Below, piece after piece: positions 43,744 through 53,148 of a DNA stretch of 64,000 bases. The notes below the pieces were generated by a model. That model saw nothing but the letters and a program-made list of their open reading frames with translations, ran no database searches and was not told the DNA's origin. Source of the DNA: Rhizoctonia solani (taxonomy: Eukaryota; Basidiomycota; Agaricomycetes; Cantharellales; Ceratobasidiaceae); assembly GCF_016906535.1 (NCBI RefSeq), contig NC_057377.1, positions 620,001 to 684,000 of the forward strand. Reading direction: 5' to 3'. Numbering within the stretch: position 1 is the first letter of the stretch; each line of letters starts with the position of its first letter. The position numbers and the translations under genes are program-made.

Positions 43744-45331
43744 TCAGGCTTATTTTGTCCTCAAGAGTCAATAATGCATATTTTTTATGCTCAGAGGTAT
43801 TGGATATGGCCATATGCATACAGGCATTGCCATTCCTAGCTTTTCCTGGTGCATTGAATTTTCTGTTTGGTTGACCACATTTATTTAGATGGTTGGGTTT
43901 GAATGTGCCTCCACCTGGACTGTTGCACCCTCTTAACATATACCATTAGATTTGCCTGCTTTTTCTGATATTTTTAGTATTTTTTCCGGACTTGATATCT
44001 GTTGTTTTTAAATCACGTGACTTCGGCGCTTATCATGCCAAGATGCCGCGCCAAGATGCCGTGCCAAGGGCGCTTAAGGATAATCCACGCTCCCATGCAG
44101 TCCGCAGCACGCTTCCTTTTTCATATCCTTACTTCTTTTCTCACAAGCTTTGACCACCTGTAGATAGTTCTCTTGTGTATAAATACAAGAGGGAAATTGC
44201 TTGGAAACCCCAAGTTGATTTTACCTTGTCTCTTACTCATTAGAGAGGGTAACCAGCCAGCTAAGTAGCAGGCCCTCAGTAGCACTAACCACACTTACCC
44301 CTATATTCACTTACCACACCTCCCAGGCCTCCAGCCCCTTTGCTGTCAGAAGCTACCAGTAGGATGCCTTAAGCATTGTTAGAATAGCCTTAGATAAGTA
44401 GATTACATAAGCAGTGTACTAGTAGTATGGCCACAAGCACCCAATCCATTAGCAAGTACCCACCTTACAGTGGTGTACAACATGGACCTTGGCATTTGGC
44501 TGCCCAGTGTCCAATCTTTCCACAGTTATTGCCTTTTGATTTAGACTTATGTGGGCCTTTATTACTCATATTGGTACATACAAACTTATTGAAGCTTGGT
44601 TTATTTGTAGCAAATAAAGTCTTACTGTCAGGTTGTTGGGTGTTTCTTTGGTGTGCTTTGGCCATAATACATGAGCATAAGTCACTCACTTGATTGGCTA
44701 ATTTATTCTTATCTTCAGCATCAAATTCCAAGCTTACAGACTGGGTGAATGTATCCCATGAGTCAGGTAGGCTTGCTACTAACATGGTTATCCAATTGGC
44801 ATCAGTGCACAAGTTTGGTGCAATGTCATTGATTTGTTGGAACCATCCATGCATGCACTGTATGTGTTCCTCAATGTCTTTGCTGTCCAACATCCTGTGG
44901 CTGAAGAACTTTCTTTGTAAGTTGATTAATCCAACAGTACCCTTAACTTGAAATGTTGCTGCCAAGAGATTCCAAGTGTTGGCCAAATACTTACATGATT
45001 GTATGTGTGTAAGTATGTTCCCTTTGACTCTTAATCTAATATTTGACAGTGCTTTATGATTGGCTTTGATCCATTCCATGCATGTGGAATCATCATTGCC
45101 TACTTCAAGGTTGGGTAAGTTGTTTCCTTTGTTGTCTTTGCAACCAGTAACCCTGATTTTTATCTTAGGTTTGGGTCTTCCATTTGTGCCATCTACGTAG
45201 CTATACAGATTGAGATTGGTAAGTATATCTTCCATCTGTATACACCATGTGTTGCAATTCTCAGTTTCCCAGAGGGATGGGATTTGGTGCAATCCGCTTG
45301 CACCAGTGATGGTTGGTGTTTTTTCAGCCAT
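43744..45331 (-). pseudogene. gag: copia-type gag, interrupted by solo LTR J and truncated by Z
   Basis: Start MAEKTPTITGASGLHQIPSLWETENCNTW-type, the usual opening of copia Gag. The middle has the UBN2-like block (KYLANTWNLLAATFQVKG, LINLQRKFF, VASLPDSWDTF). The zinc knuckle reads NNCGKIGHWAAKC, so the first Cys is lost. J sits right after KCQGP. Beyond the duplicated TGGAC the frame continues (GGGTFKPNHLNKCG ...) from 43920 to 43744, where Z cuts it. Role when intact: capsid. Confidence 0.85.
43921..44482 (+). repeat. Solo LTR J (562 bp), family of B and H
   Basis: TGTTGCACCCTCTTAAC ... GGTGTACAACA, flanked by TGGAC (43916-43920 and 44483-44487), in plus orientation inside copia gag. Numerous CpG losses suggest considerable age. 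Confidence 0.92.
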
Positions 45332-45406
45332 TTCTTATTGTGTTTGAGTATACTTGGGTAAGTGGTTTATATATTCTATTTACGGTTGGTTATAAGCGTT
45401 CAATTG

Positions 45407-45418
45407 GGGCTCATAACC
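45407..45418 (-). other. Copia primer-binding site matching the initiator tRNA anticodon arm
   Basis: On the minus strand GGTTATGAGCCC directly abuts the LTR end TTTCTACA. Its complement GGGCTCATAACC equals the anticodon stem-loop of eukaryotic initiator Met-tRNA, the half-tRNA primer known from Drosophila copia. Confidence 0.8.
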
Positions 45419-45664
45419 TGTAGAAAGAATAATCTTGTAAATAGAATTATATGAATACAAAACAATAGTAAAGACAGTAGTGTGAATAGAGAGAAAAGAG
45501 AGATGATGTACTATACGGTTGAATGCACCCATATTTATACCTTTACATTATAGTCGAGTCATCTAGTATATGACTAGGTATTGTTGCTTGACTCGATTAC
45601 ATGTATGTTCCAGTACATTCCAGATTCCTCTTGTCTTTACTGCTATATACATGGTATTTCTACA
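45419..45664 (-). repeat. 5' LTR of copia element K (246 bp)
   Basis: Its ends are a perfect 8-bp inverted repeat, TGTAGAAA and TTTCTACA. The primer-binding site is adjacent at 45407-45418. Sequence right of 45664 (ATATGCACC...) is the original target. Confidence 0.85.
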
Positions 45665-45740
45665 ATATGCACCAATAGTTGAACAACTGGAATGGATCAT
45701 CAAGGCTATGCAGGGCTGGCCGGGGAAGTATACTGCCTTG
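45665..45740 (-). pseudogene. Fragment resembling an exon of the membrane-protein gene at 53149-55838
   Basis: 45665-45695 matches 55405-55436 over about 28 bases with one mismatch plus a small gap (ATATGCACCAATAG.CGAACAACTGGAA type). There it encodes the start of the first membrane segment (PVVRLLVH). It may be a scrap of a paralogue that copia K landed in. The rest, up to the Tc1 element, has no clear match and contains stops. Confidence 0.4.
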
Positions 45741-45742
45741 TA

Positions 45743-47003
45743 CTAGCGCTTACAACAAATATCCGGACACGTGACCAACGCAACCCCCCCATATTCACCG
45801 GCTTCCATTTTTCTCGATGTACAGTAATGTTAACATAGAAAATAAAGTTGAATATACATATTTAGCTCGAATAAATTGCCTAGAACTCAGTAGGCCCCCC
45901 TTCAGCTTCTTTGATAGCTTGAACCCGGGCATCCATCTGCCCCGTGTGTTTGTTGATATCCTCCACTGTAAGTTCATCCCAAACCCGCTTGGCCACTTTC
46001 CAAAGCTTGTCAGCATTTCTCCGAGCTCCAGGCACCTTGAAAACGCGTGATTTGAGGAGACGCCATATGGGCTCAATGGCATTGAGATCGGGAGAGCCCA
46101 ATGGATGGGCTAGCTGTTCTATACCCAGTGCTGCCCGGGCCTCCCGTGCTTGTGGACCCTTATGCAACGGTGCTCCATCCTCGACGATGAGGATCTTGTG
46201 ACCCCGCTCAGCCTCTAATTCATCCAAAAACTCCTTGAGTGGACCTTTGAGTACTTGTTCAGCATACCCTGCTGAGGTGAGCCCCCCGCCTCTTGAGCGG
46301 CCCTTCTTTCCAGCAATGCAAGGCGATAGTTTGAGCCGAATCAATGGGCCCTTCTTGCCGTGAGCAATGCAGCCCCACATAGGGACACTTTGGCGACCAG
46401 TTTGGAAGCTTGGGACCATGTTCTTGGGTAGATATGCTTCTCCTTGCTTCCAGGTAACTTTTGGTCGCACTGGCTGCTCTCCTGTGTCAATTGTGGACTC
46501 GTCGGCCCAAGCTACCCAATCCCAATTTTGATTTGTGTTATTCTTGGCCCAATCAAGTCGAGCATCAATCATTTTCTGTGAGAGGTACGGCTGCTGGCAA
46601 GCAACATAGCGCTGGAGGCCCATTTGATTTGCAGTATACTGAACTTGACGCTTGGTAACAGTCCCGTCGAGCTCGGCAATTGCATAATATGGTTTCTCTG
46701 GGTAGAGTTTCAGATAACGTGCAATAGACCGCCGAGTTTGAGGGGATAGGGCGGGTGGGCGACCAGGCCGGGGCCGAGGGGTAGCAGACCCGTATTTCTT
46801 GTAATTTGCCACAATATCACAAGCTGTAGATTTCGGAACACCAGTACGTTCTTCAATATATCTATACGTTTTTCCTTCATCATGTAGAGCCAAAATGCGA
46901 CCTCGATTCAGCTGCGAAACTTCCTTACTGCGACACGGGGGCATTGTGATGAAAGAGGAAATTGGGCACGTGACCTTGTCCGGATACTTTTTGTTTGCGC
47001 TAG
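45743..47003 (-). mobile_element. Tc1/mariner transposon, complete (1261 bp)
   Basis: Flanked by TA at 45741-45742 and 47004-47005. The inverted repeats 45743-45769 and 46977-47003 match at 23 of 27 positions (CTAGCGC ... TATCCGGACA). It encloses one uninterrupted transposase gene on the minus strand. Ends and ORF look intact. Confidence 0.92.
45880..46944 (-). CDS. Tc1-type transposase, DD34E (354 aa)
   Basis: Cuts and pastes the element at TA targets. The N-terminal helix-turn-helix (about residues 8-50, GRILALHDEGKTYRYIEERTG) binds the inverted repeats. An AT-hook-like GRPP follows at 61-64 (PRPRPGRPPALS). A second HTH and the catalytic domain come next, with Asp148 (WADES), Asp256 (VEDGAPLHKG) and Glu291 (SPDLNAIEPIW); 34 residues separate the last two, the Tc1 spacing. 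The length is normal for the family and no introns or stops are seen. The ATG at 46944 gives the full HTH. Confidence 0.93.
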   Translation of the reverse strand: MPPCRSKEVSQLNRGRILALHDEGKTYRYIEERTGVPKSTACDIVANYKKYGSATPRPRPGRPPALSPQTRRSIARYLKLYPEKPYYAIAELDGTVTKRQVQYTANQMGLQRYVACQQPYLSQKMIDARLDWAKNNTNQNWDWVAWADESTIDTGEQPVRPKVTWKQGEAYLPKNMVPSFQTGRQSVPMWGCIAHGKKGPLIRLKLSPCIAGKKGRSRGGGLTSAGYAEQVLKGPLKEFLDELEAERGHKILIVEDGAPLHKGPQAREARAALGIEQLAHPLGSPDLNAIEPIWRLLKSRVFKVPGARRNADKLWKVAKRVWDELTVEDINKHTGQMDARVQAIKEAEGGPTEF

Positions 47004-47005
47004 TA

Positions 47006-48489
47006 CAATATTCATCAAGGAGGAAGTCATATTCTTTTGTTCACCCTTAGTCTGAAAGCTATGCAGAGGAAAGTCATCTAATGCCCGTTATCTGTAGATG
47101 ATATAGAGGAGGTACAAAGGGACACTTTTCCACGTTTCTGGGCAGTCCAGATTAATTATCTCATGGTTAATATGTTGACTCTCAATAACATTACCATGCG
47201 GGTGGCTATTCCACGCCGCCCCCTGCTAAGATAACAACTCCTGAATATTGTTAGAGAATAGGTATCCTACAAATATGGGCGTGAGTTGGAGTTAGTGAGG
47301 GCATAAAGCTAGACTTAGGCAAAAGATCACGCCTAGGGATTCCCATGTGAGTGTAGTTTTGCGACGGAGCTTGTCGAGGACGCAAAACTTATACTGGGCC
47401 GACCAGGCCGTTGCGTGTGCTCTTACTGCTCAGTAGTTGTCATATTTGCGCACTGTTTATTGTATTTCGTGTTTCGGCGCTTACGCCTTTTGTTCTGTTT
47501 TCTTCCAGTCTACGTTCGGCGAGTACATCGTGCTCGCAGCAGAGCTTATCCAGTCCGTTTTCCCCCTTTTTTCTCCGCGAGTCCCACCCTCCCTCGCCTT
47601 CTCTACATGCATACGACCCGGTTCGGCGTACCGCCTCTCCGGCTCCCACCCCCATGCGCCTGCCGGTCCGGTCGTATGCCCGTTTCTCCCCTGTTTTATG
47701 TATGCATATTCTTCTCGTCCTTACCTTCGCGTGCAGGCCCAAGGCACAGTTATCTGATTGCATGGTAGTTAGTGAGTCTAAACGCTGATTGATTCCACAC
47801 CACATATTCGTTTCATCTGCACACGAGCACATTATCCAATACACCTCTCCTTCCATTGATATATCGTTTGCAGGATTATCTCCTCTTTTTTATGGCCTGT
47901 CGCATGTATACATGTGAATACTTAGTTACCCACCTACAAGTGAAACTTGCATCTTGGTGTGAAATGTTCATCCACATCTTGCGCTGGATTTTCAGACCCC
48001 ACTGGTGATCAGCAGCTACAACAGACGTCTCTACTGTGTATTCTAACTATTAGTACTCTGTATGAAATGATATAATACAAAGTTATTGGAGCGCAAGTTA
48101 TTCAAACAATAGGAGCAGTATAGTATGTGCTTACCGGGCTCAGAAGCATGCTTTGGTTGAGGGACTATTGGTGGTCTCCCGTATCATGATATAAGCATAT
48201 CACCTGGTTGTATACTCTTTGTATCAATATAGTTCATGTGTTGGCCCATGACTCAAAATTGGCCCCCAGGAGAACCCTATCAAGAGTTTAAATACTATTT
48301 ACAAAATGTGTATAGAAATTAATGTGGTTGAATGGTATTTGGAGCTTAGTGAGTTTTCTCTCAACGCATGCAGGGCCATCTTGCCATCACACTCAAAACA
48401 TGAATTTCGATACAAATGTATAGAGAGTTCAAATATGTGTTATATAGAGAAAACTACAGCTCTATAAGAAGAGTACCGGGTAAACAATC
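47006..48489. other. Intergenic, no gene supported
   Basis: Between the Tc1 element and the 3' end of the P450 gene. A pyrimidine-rich stretch at about 47,400-47,760 gives overlapping open frames in three frames with low-complexity translations and no family resemblance, so I call no gene. Confidence 0.5.
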
Positions 48490-50893
48490 TTAGAGCTGCT
48501 GTTGTCTCTTAGTGTACTTCACATAGAACGTTTGTTCTTTCGGACGCGCCTGTCGCGAAACCGGTCAGCATGCCCTGTCATACTCGCGAAACGGTCCGCT
48601 CACCTGGTACAGGTTGTTCCTGTCTGGAACAGTTACTGATGGGTCTGGCTTCTTGCCGGCAGAGTCAACTACCTCGTAGGTGTACTGATAAAACAAAACA
48701 CGAAATTGATTGGCTGCGACTATATGCTGTTCAAGCTGTACCTACCGAAGCCAAGAACATGGATACCATGGACTTGATCTCGTACTGAGCAAAGCGACGG
48801 CCGGCGCAAGGATGGCGCCCAACACCTAGGATGACTCAGTCAAATGGATCAGGATGGAAAATACGCTAATTATAACCTACCCCATCCAAGGAAGCCATAT
48901 GTCTGGGCCTTGTCTTGACCCTCGGCATAACGACCTGGATCATATCTGTAGTAAAACATAAGCTAATTATATATTTACATTCGCTTTTCGACTCACTGGC
49001 TTGGATTTGGATAGATGTTTGGGTCGGTGTGAGTTTCTCCAACAGAGTAAACCAGGAACGTTCTAAGAGGCAAGGCCACGGTCTGAGTCAATTGTGGGTT
49101 GTACTATTTGAGGCTGGACCTACCCATTTGGAATCTTTTTGCCGTCGATTTCAGTATCTCCAGACGTAACTCGACGAAGGGCCGCTCCGGAAACAATCAA
49201 TCTGCATAAAGTGTTTAGCGCTAACTTAGGCAGAGAAATACCAAGTAGCTCACCGAATTGTTTCACGGATACATGTCTACACAGCAGCCTTAGCATAAAG
49301 AAGTTCAAAGGATCTTGACTAGCCTACCTCTAAGACTGGCATCTCATCTTCCCAGGCTTGTGGCGGAATCTTCGAGAATCGCTCAGCTGTCGATAGGTCA
49401 GGGTACTCTTCAAGCGGCGCATACTTGTGAAGTAGGGCACGGATCTCTTCGACAGCCTTTTCCTTCCATTCAGGGACCTGATCGAGGTGAATGTATATCC
49501 AGGCGCTCATGAGACCGGTATTGACAATGCCAGCGAAAAGTACCCCCATGACAAACTGAGTTGAAACCACGCATTAGTGATACCTTCAAAACACAACTAT
49601 GCGAACGTACTCCAATGATGTCTACCGTAGAGTCCCCTTGGTCAATGAATGTCTGAAGGGCATCTTCCTCACGACGACCTTCGCGTTGACGATCCTTGAT
49701 AATCTGGTCGAAGATGGTGTATCTTTCCCAAGTCAAGCTTTCAGCCCCTCCGATGATATACTAATAATATAATGCCCACATTTCTGTTGTTGAATCAACT
49801 TTCTGTTTTCGGGCCGCCGACGGAAGCCAAGGAAGCAGGAGTGAAGCTGCTGTGTTTCCCTTTTCAACCTTCCAGTAGAGCTCCTCCAGTTGCTTGCATT
49901 TTTCAACCGATTCAGCGATCTCACGCGCACCGGCAGCGCGGATAGTCAACTGGAACACTGTCGAGTACATCACTTCGAATGGATCGAACTTTCCGACGTC
50001 ACCCCACGACTTCATGTTACGCTCAATGTCGGACATTAGTTCAGGAGTGACTAGGTTAGCCATCATCAGTTCGATCAAAAGTAGAATAAGGCAGCTAGCA
50101 CATACGTTTGGCGAGGCGATCATTCTTCAGTAGAGGAACTAGATGACGCAGGAAGAAGGAAAGCTCCTCTTGATCATTCCTCTTTGCTGCGTCTTTAGAG
50201 ATGTCCTTTGTGGAAGGGCCCTATATTGGCAAAGTAATTCTATTAGGTGTATTGGACACGACTACTTGATTTACTCACTCCACCAAACAATAACTGATAC
50301 CTAACGAGTGTAAAAGGGAGATGTTTAGCGTAGGGCTTTGCAGGCAGCACTTTAGACATTTACCCTTCAGTAAAGCTGAAGCTACTACTACTAAAGAAAG
50401 CCTTGCGAGCCTCTTCTCCCCTCACGGCTACAACATTATGCTGAACAGGTTGGTATTAGCAGTCGCTATCCGAAAATCACAACGAAACTTACGCCAAGTA
50501 TACCGAATCCAAATAATCTCTCCTGGGGGAATTTCTTGAATCCATCGACTATGAAATCTATGTTGGGAATCGTTATTTACTCTGAGTTGCAGGTGATTTT
50601 TGATTCGAGTCTTACCATATCGTCTAACAGCCACATGGTCTAGTCAGATATAAAGTATACATGAATAGACAGTCTTACACCCACCTCGTGAAGAAAGACC
50701 ATTGGCCGAAAAACGGCAAGGGTCGAATGCGTTTCACCTGTGAGTCGTCGGACCGAAGCAAATACCAGACTAAGCCAGATGCCACCGCTGCTGCAGAGCC
50801 AAGCGCAAACTGGTTGTTCACAATACCAGAGGTAATGTCTACTGGGAACATTCCCAGGTTCCAGTTAGAGGAGTCGTTGGTGGTCAGATTCAT
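48490..50893 (-). CDS. Cytochrome P450, 16 exons, 519 aa
   Basis: Heme-thiolate monooxygenase, probably ER-anchored by residues about 20-46. Exons (plus coordinates): 50685-50893, 50616-50623, 50493-50557, 50364-50440, 50279-50300, 50106-50220, 49780-50050, 49611-49722, 49328-49555, 49254-49276, 49124-49201, 48997-49062, 48881-48945, 48746-48825, 48604-48684, 48490-48549. All use GT-AG, phases agree, and the total is 1560 nt. Signatures are the I-helix region FAGIVNTG, the K-helix ExxR (ETIR, 374-377, in a 23-nt exon), the PERF-like YDPGRY, and the heme loop FLGWGVGRHPCAG with Cys453. The usual acid-alcohol pair of the I-helix is not seen. The substrate cannot be told. The first two intron choices (8-nt exon) and the intron after 49780 are the least certain. 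Confidence 0.93.
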
Positions 50894-53148
50894 GGTTGAG
50901 GAGGTACTGGTATGATTGGGGCATGTGAATGGGCCCTCTTGACATTAAATACTCTGATATCTCGGCGAGAACAAACTACGCCCAATCGGATTAGGTGGAT
51001 GAACAGGTTCTTGCGAACAGCCTCAAAGCAACCCGGCCCCACCATCAGCGCTCGCTCAATAACCCGTGGCCAGGCAGGTGACTTAGCCCGAGGCAAACCA
51101 ACCAAAGGTGCAGACTGGCGATCATGACCCTTTAGGGAAGCGGAGCCACGATAACACTCAGAGCGGGGCTCCAGACAGGTTGAGACCTTGGTATCATACT
51201 GGTGCACGTCCCTTACGCACCACTGTCTCTGATGCACGACGTACTTGTCTTCTTATATAATCTGTCCCGCTTTGTGCGCACTACATTAGCAGCAATTTAT
51301 GCAGAGTGTATGCACAACTGAACATGAATTCTGCACCGAGTTGCCCTTTGCTCACAATCGAAGCCGAAGGAGCCGAAGGAGCCGAAGGAGCCGTTAGTTG
51401 ACTCGATCTAATTCTATTGAAATAGACCCTCGGGATTGGGAACCTTAAATATAGTTAAATGGTACGAGCGGGGTACCAAATAGACCTTGCGAACGTCATA
51501 AACCGATGTATAATGACGCCCCATATCACAATACAAAAGAACCAAACATCAGACTTGAAAAAATGCAGTTATTCAGGTAGTCCACTGACCTCACGACGTT
51601 CGGTCGGGTTACGATCTGACGTGAAAGAAGAGTGACTCTACCATCACGTATATCTTTGATACGTGCTGTGCTGATTGCTGCGCCGGGCTGAAAGCCGCAG
51701 TTTAATAGTACGATACCTTATGACGAGAATCCCCGAGTTTAACCTTACTAGTACTCATCGTCTGAATCATACTCTGACTGGGCGTACCGGCCTCGGCCTC
51801 GGGGATATTTTGATCGGCTGGGTGAGGCTGGTCTCAAGAACCCACCTGCTTCCCAATTGAAATGTTTGCTAAATTGAGTTCGAATACAAAAATACGATGA
51901 ACAAACTTACGGTTGCAGTATTGACTGCCTACATCAGCTATTGTGTAAAGCTGTGATAATCAGCCCCAAGCGCCGGATGGTCATAGCGTGACAAACCCTG
52001 ACCCGGCATATACGCGTCACCATGTTCGGCTCAAATTTTGACGATCCCTCTTTCAGACCGACGTGTGGTGGTTAGTAGTAAGTTAGCAAACATACTACAT
52101 ACTATTCATATTTCCGGTCCACTTGGCCACTCCTGGGCGACTTTGGTGCATGCATATACAAAGACGAGAAAAGAAAATGATCCCATGTATAGACTCTGTG
52201 AGCCAATATTGTCAATATCAGGTTCCGCAAAACGTGGACAAGATTGGTTGCCGAATGTACCTATCAGCCGGAGCTCGAAACACACATAGAAATACAGGCT
52301 TCAAAACAACTTCATGTCTGGACCATAAACTAACATTTTCAATAATACCGTGACTTGCGGTCATTAGCAACTCTGCGTATGGACAGACACTGATATTGGA
52401 TCGTCTAGCTTGTGTCTCCAAAACAGACCTTACGTCGATCCCTATACCCGACTCGTGGCGCTAAACCCAAGAAGCAAAGAGAGTTCGATACATGTATACA
52501 TTGTCCATTGTTAAATTAAAAAAGACAAAAAGGCACATGCAAGGATCGGAGAGGCCAAATATCATGTCCGAAAAAAGAAAGAAAGAACATACACAAATTA
52601 TTAAAGGTTGGTCGAATAATACAAACGACAGAGCCATCTGAGATATACAACTCAGTAGTTCCAATCGATGAATTAGATACCTGGTGGTTCCAAACGAGAT
52701 ATACGCCTATTGCCGCTCCCGGATTTCTTACCCGGTACAGGACTCAAATTGCCAGCCTGGACAGAAGGGTGGTCTGGATTCAGACCGTCAGCAAAAGGTG
52801 GTTTGGAAAGTATGGTGATGGCAGTGGCAAGTTGTCAACTTGCCTTCGATCGCAGCCAACCAGGAATTGACCCCAATGTCTCTACGAGATAGACCCAGAG
52901 GCAAGCGTGGAACAAAGACCGAGACGACTATTCCGTTCACCAACACGACTGAATTAGGAGTGATTTAGAAACATCCCTTTTTTGAATCAGGTTTTCATGG
53001 GGTGCTTACCGGCTAATATGATCGCGAGCCAGGTAGTATAGATGAACGTATATGCAACCGTTTTATCTCGGTATACGTGCGCAAGTACTAATTGAGACCC
53101 AACAAGGTACGGAAGCTAAATCCCCAAAACACCGTTAGCCGGACCAAA
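50894..53148. other. Intergenic, no gene supported
   Basis: It holds a short perfect tandem repeat of a 9-mer (AGCCGAAGG, about 3.5 copies) at 51362-51393. Open frames are short and show no family. The promoter of the P450 should be in the first few hundred bases. Confidence 0.5.

Larger units (their letters stand above)
43744..45664 (-). mobile_element. Element K: Ty1/copia relic (5' LTR and gag)
   Basis: Minus-strand order is LTR (45664-45419), primer-binding site, leader, and gag truncated at 43744 by Z. It contains solo LTR J. Pol is not in the window; it should lie on the far left side of the nest. K is the outermost element seen. Confidence 0.85.

Noticed and set aside
47411..47788. 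Overlapping open frames of 106-138 codons on both strands
   Set aside because: Low-complexity, pyrimidine-rich DNA with several overlapping frames and no recognisable protein.
51362..51393. Possible coding or regulatory minisatellite
   Set aside because: Only about 3.5 copies of a 9-mer with no surrounding gene; too little to interpret.
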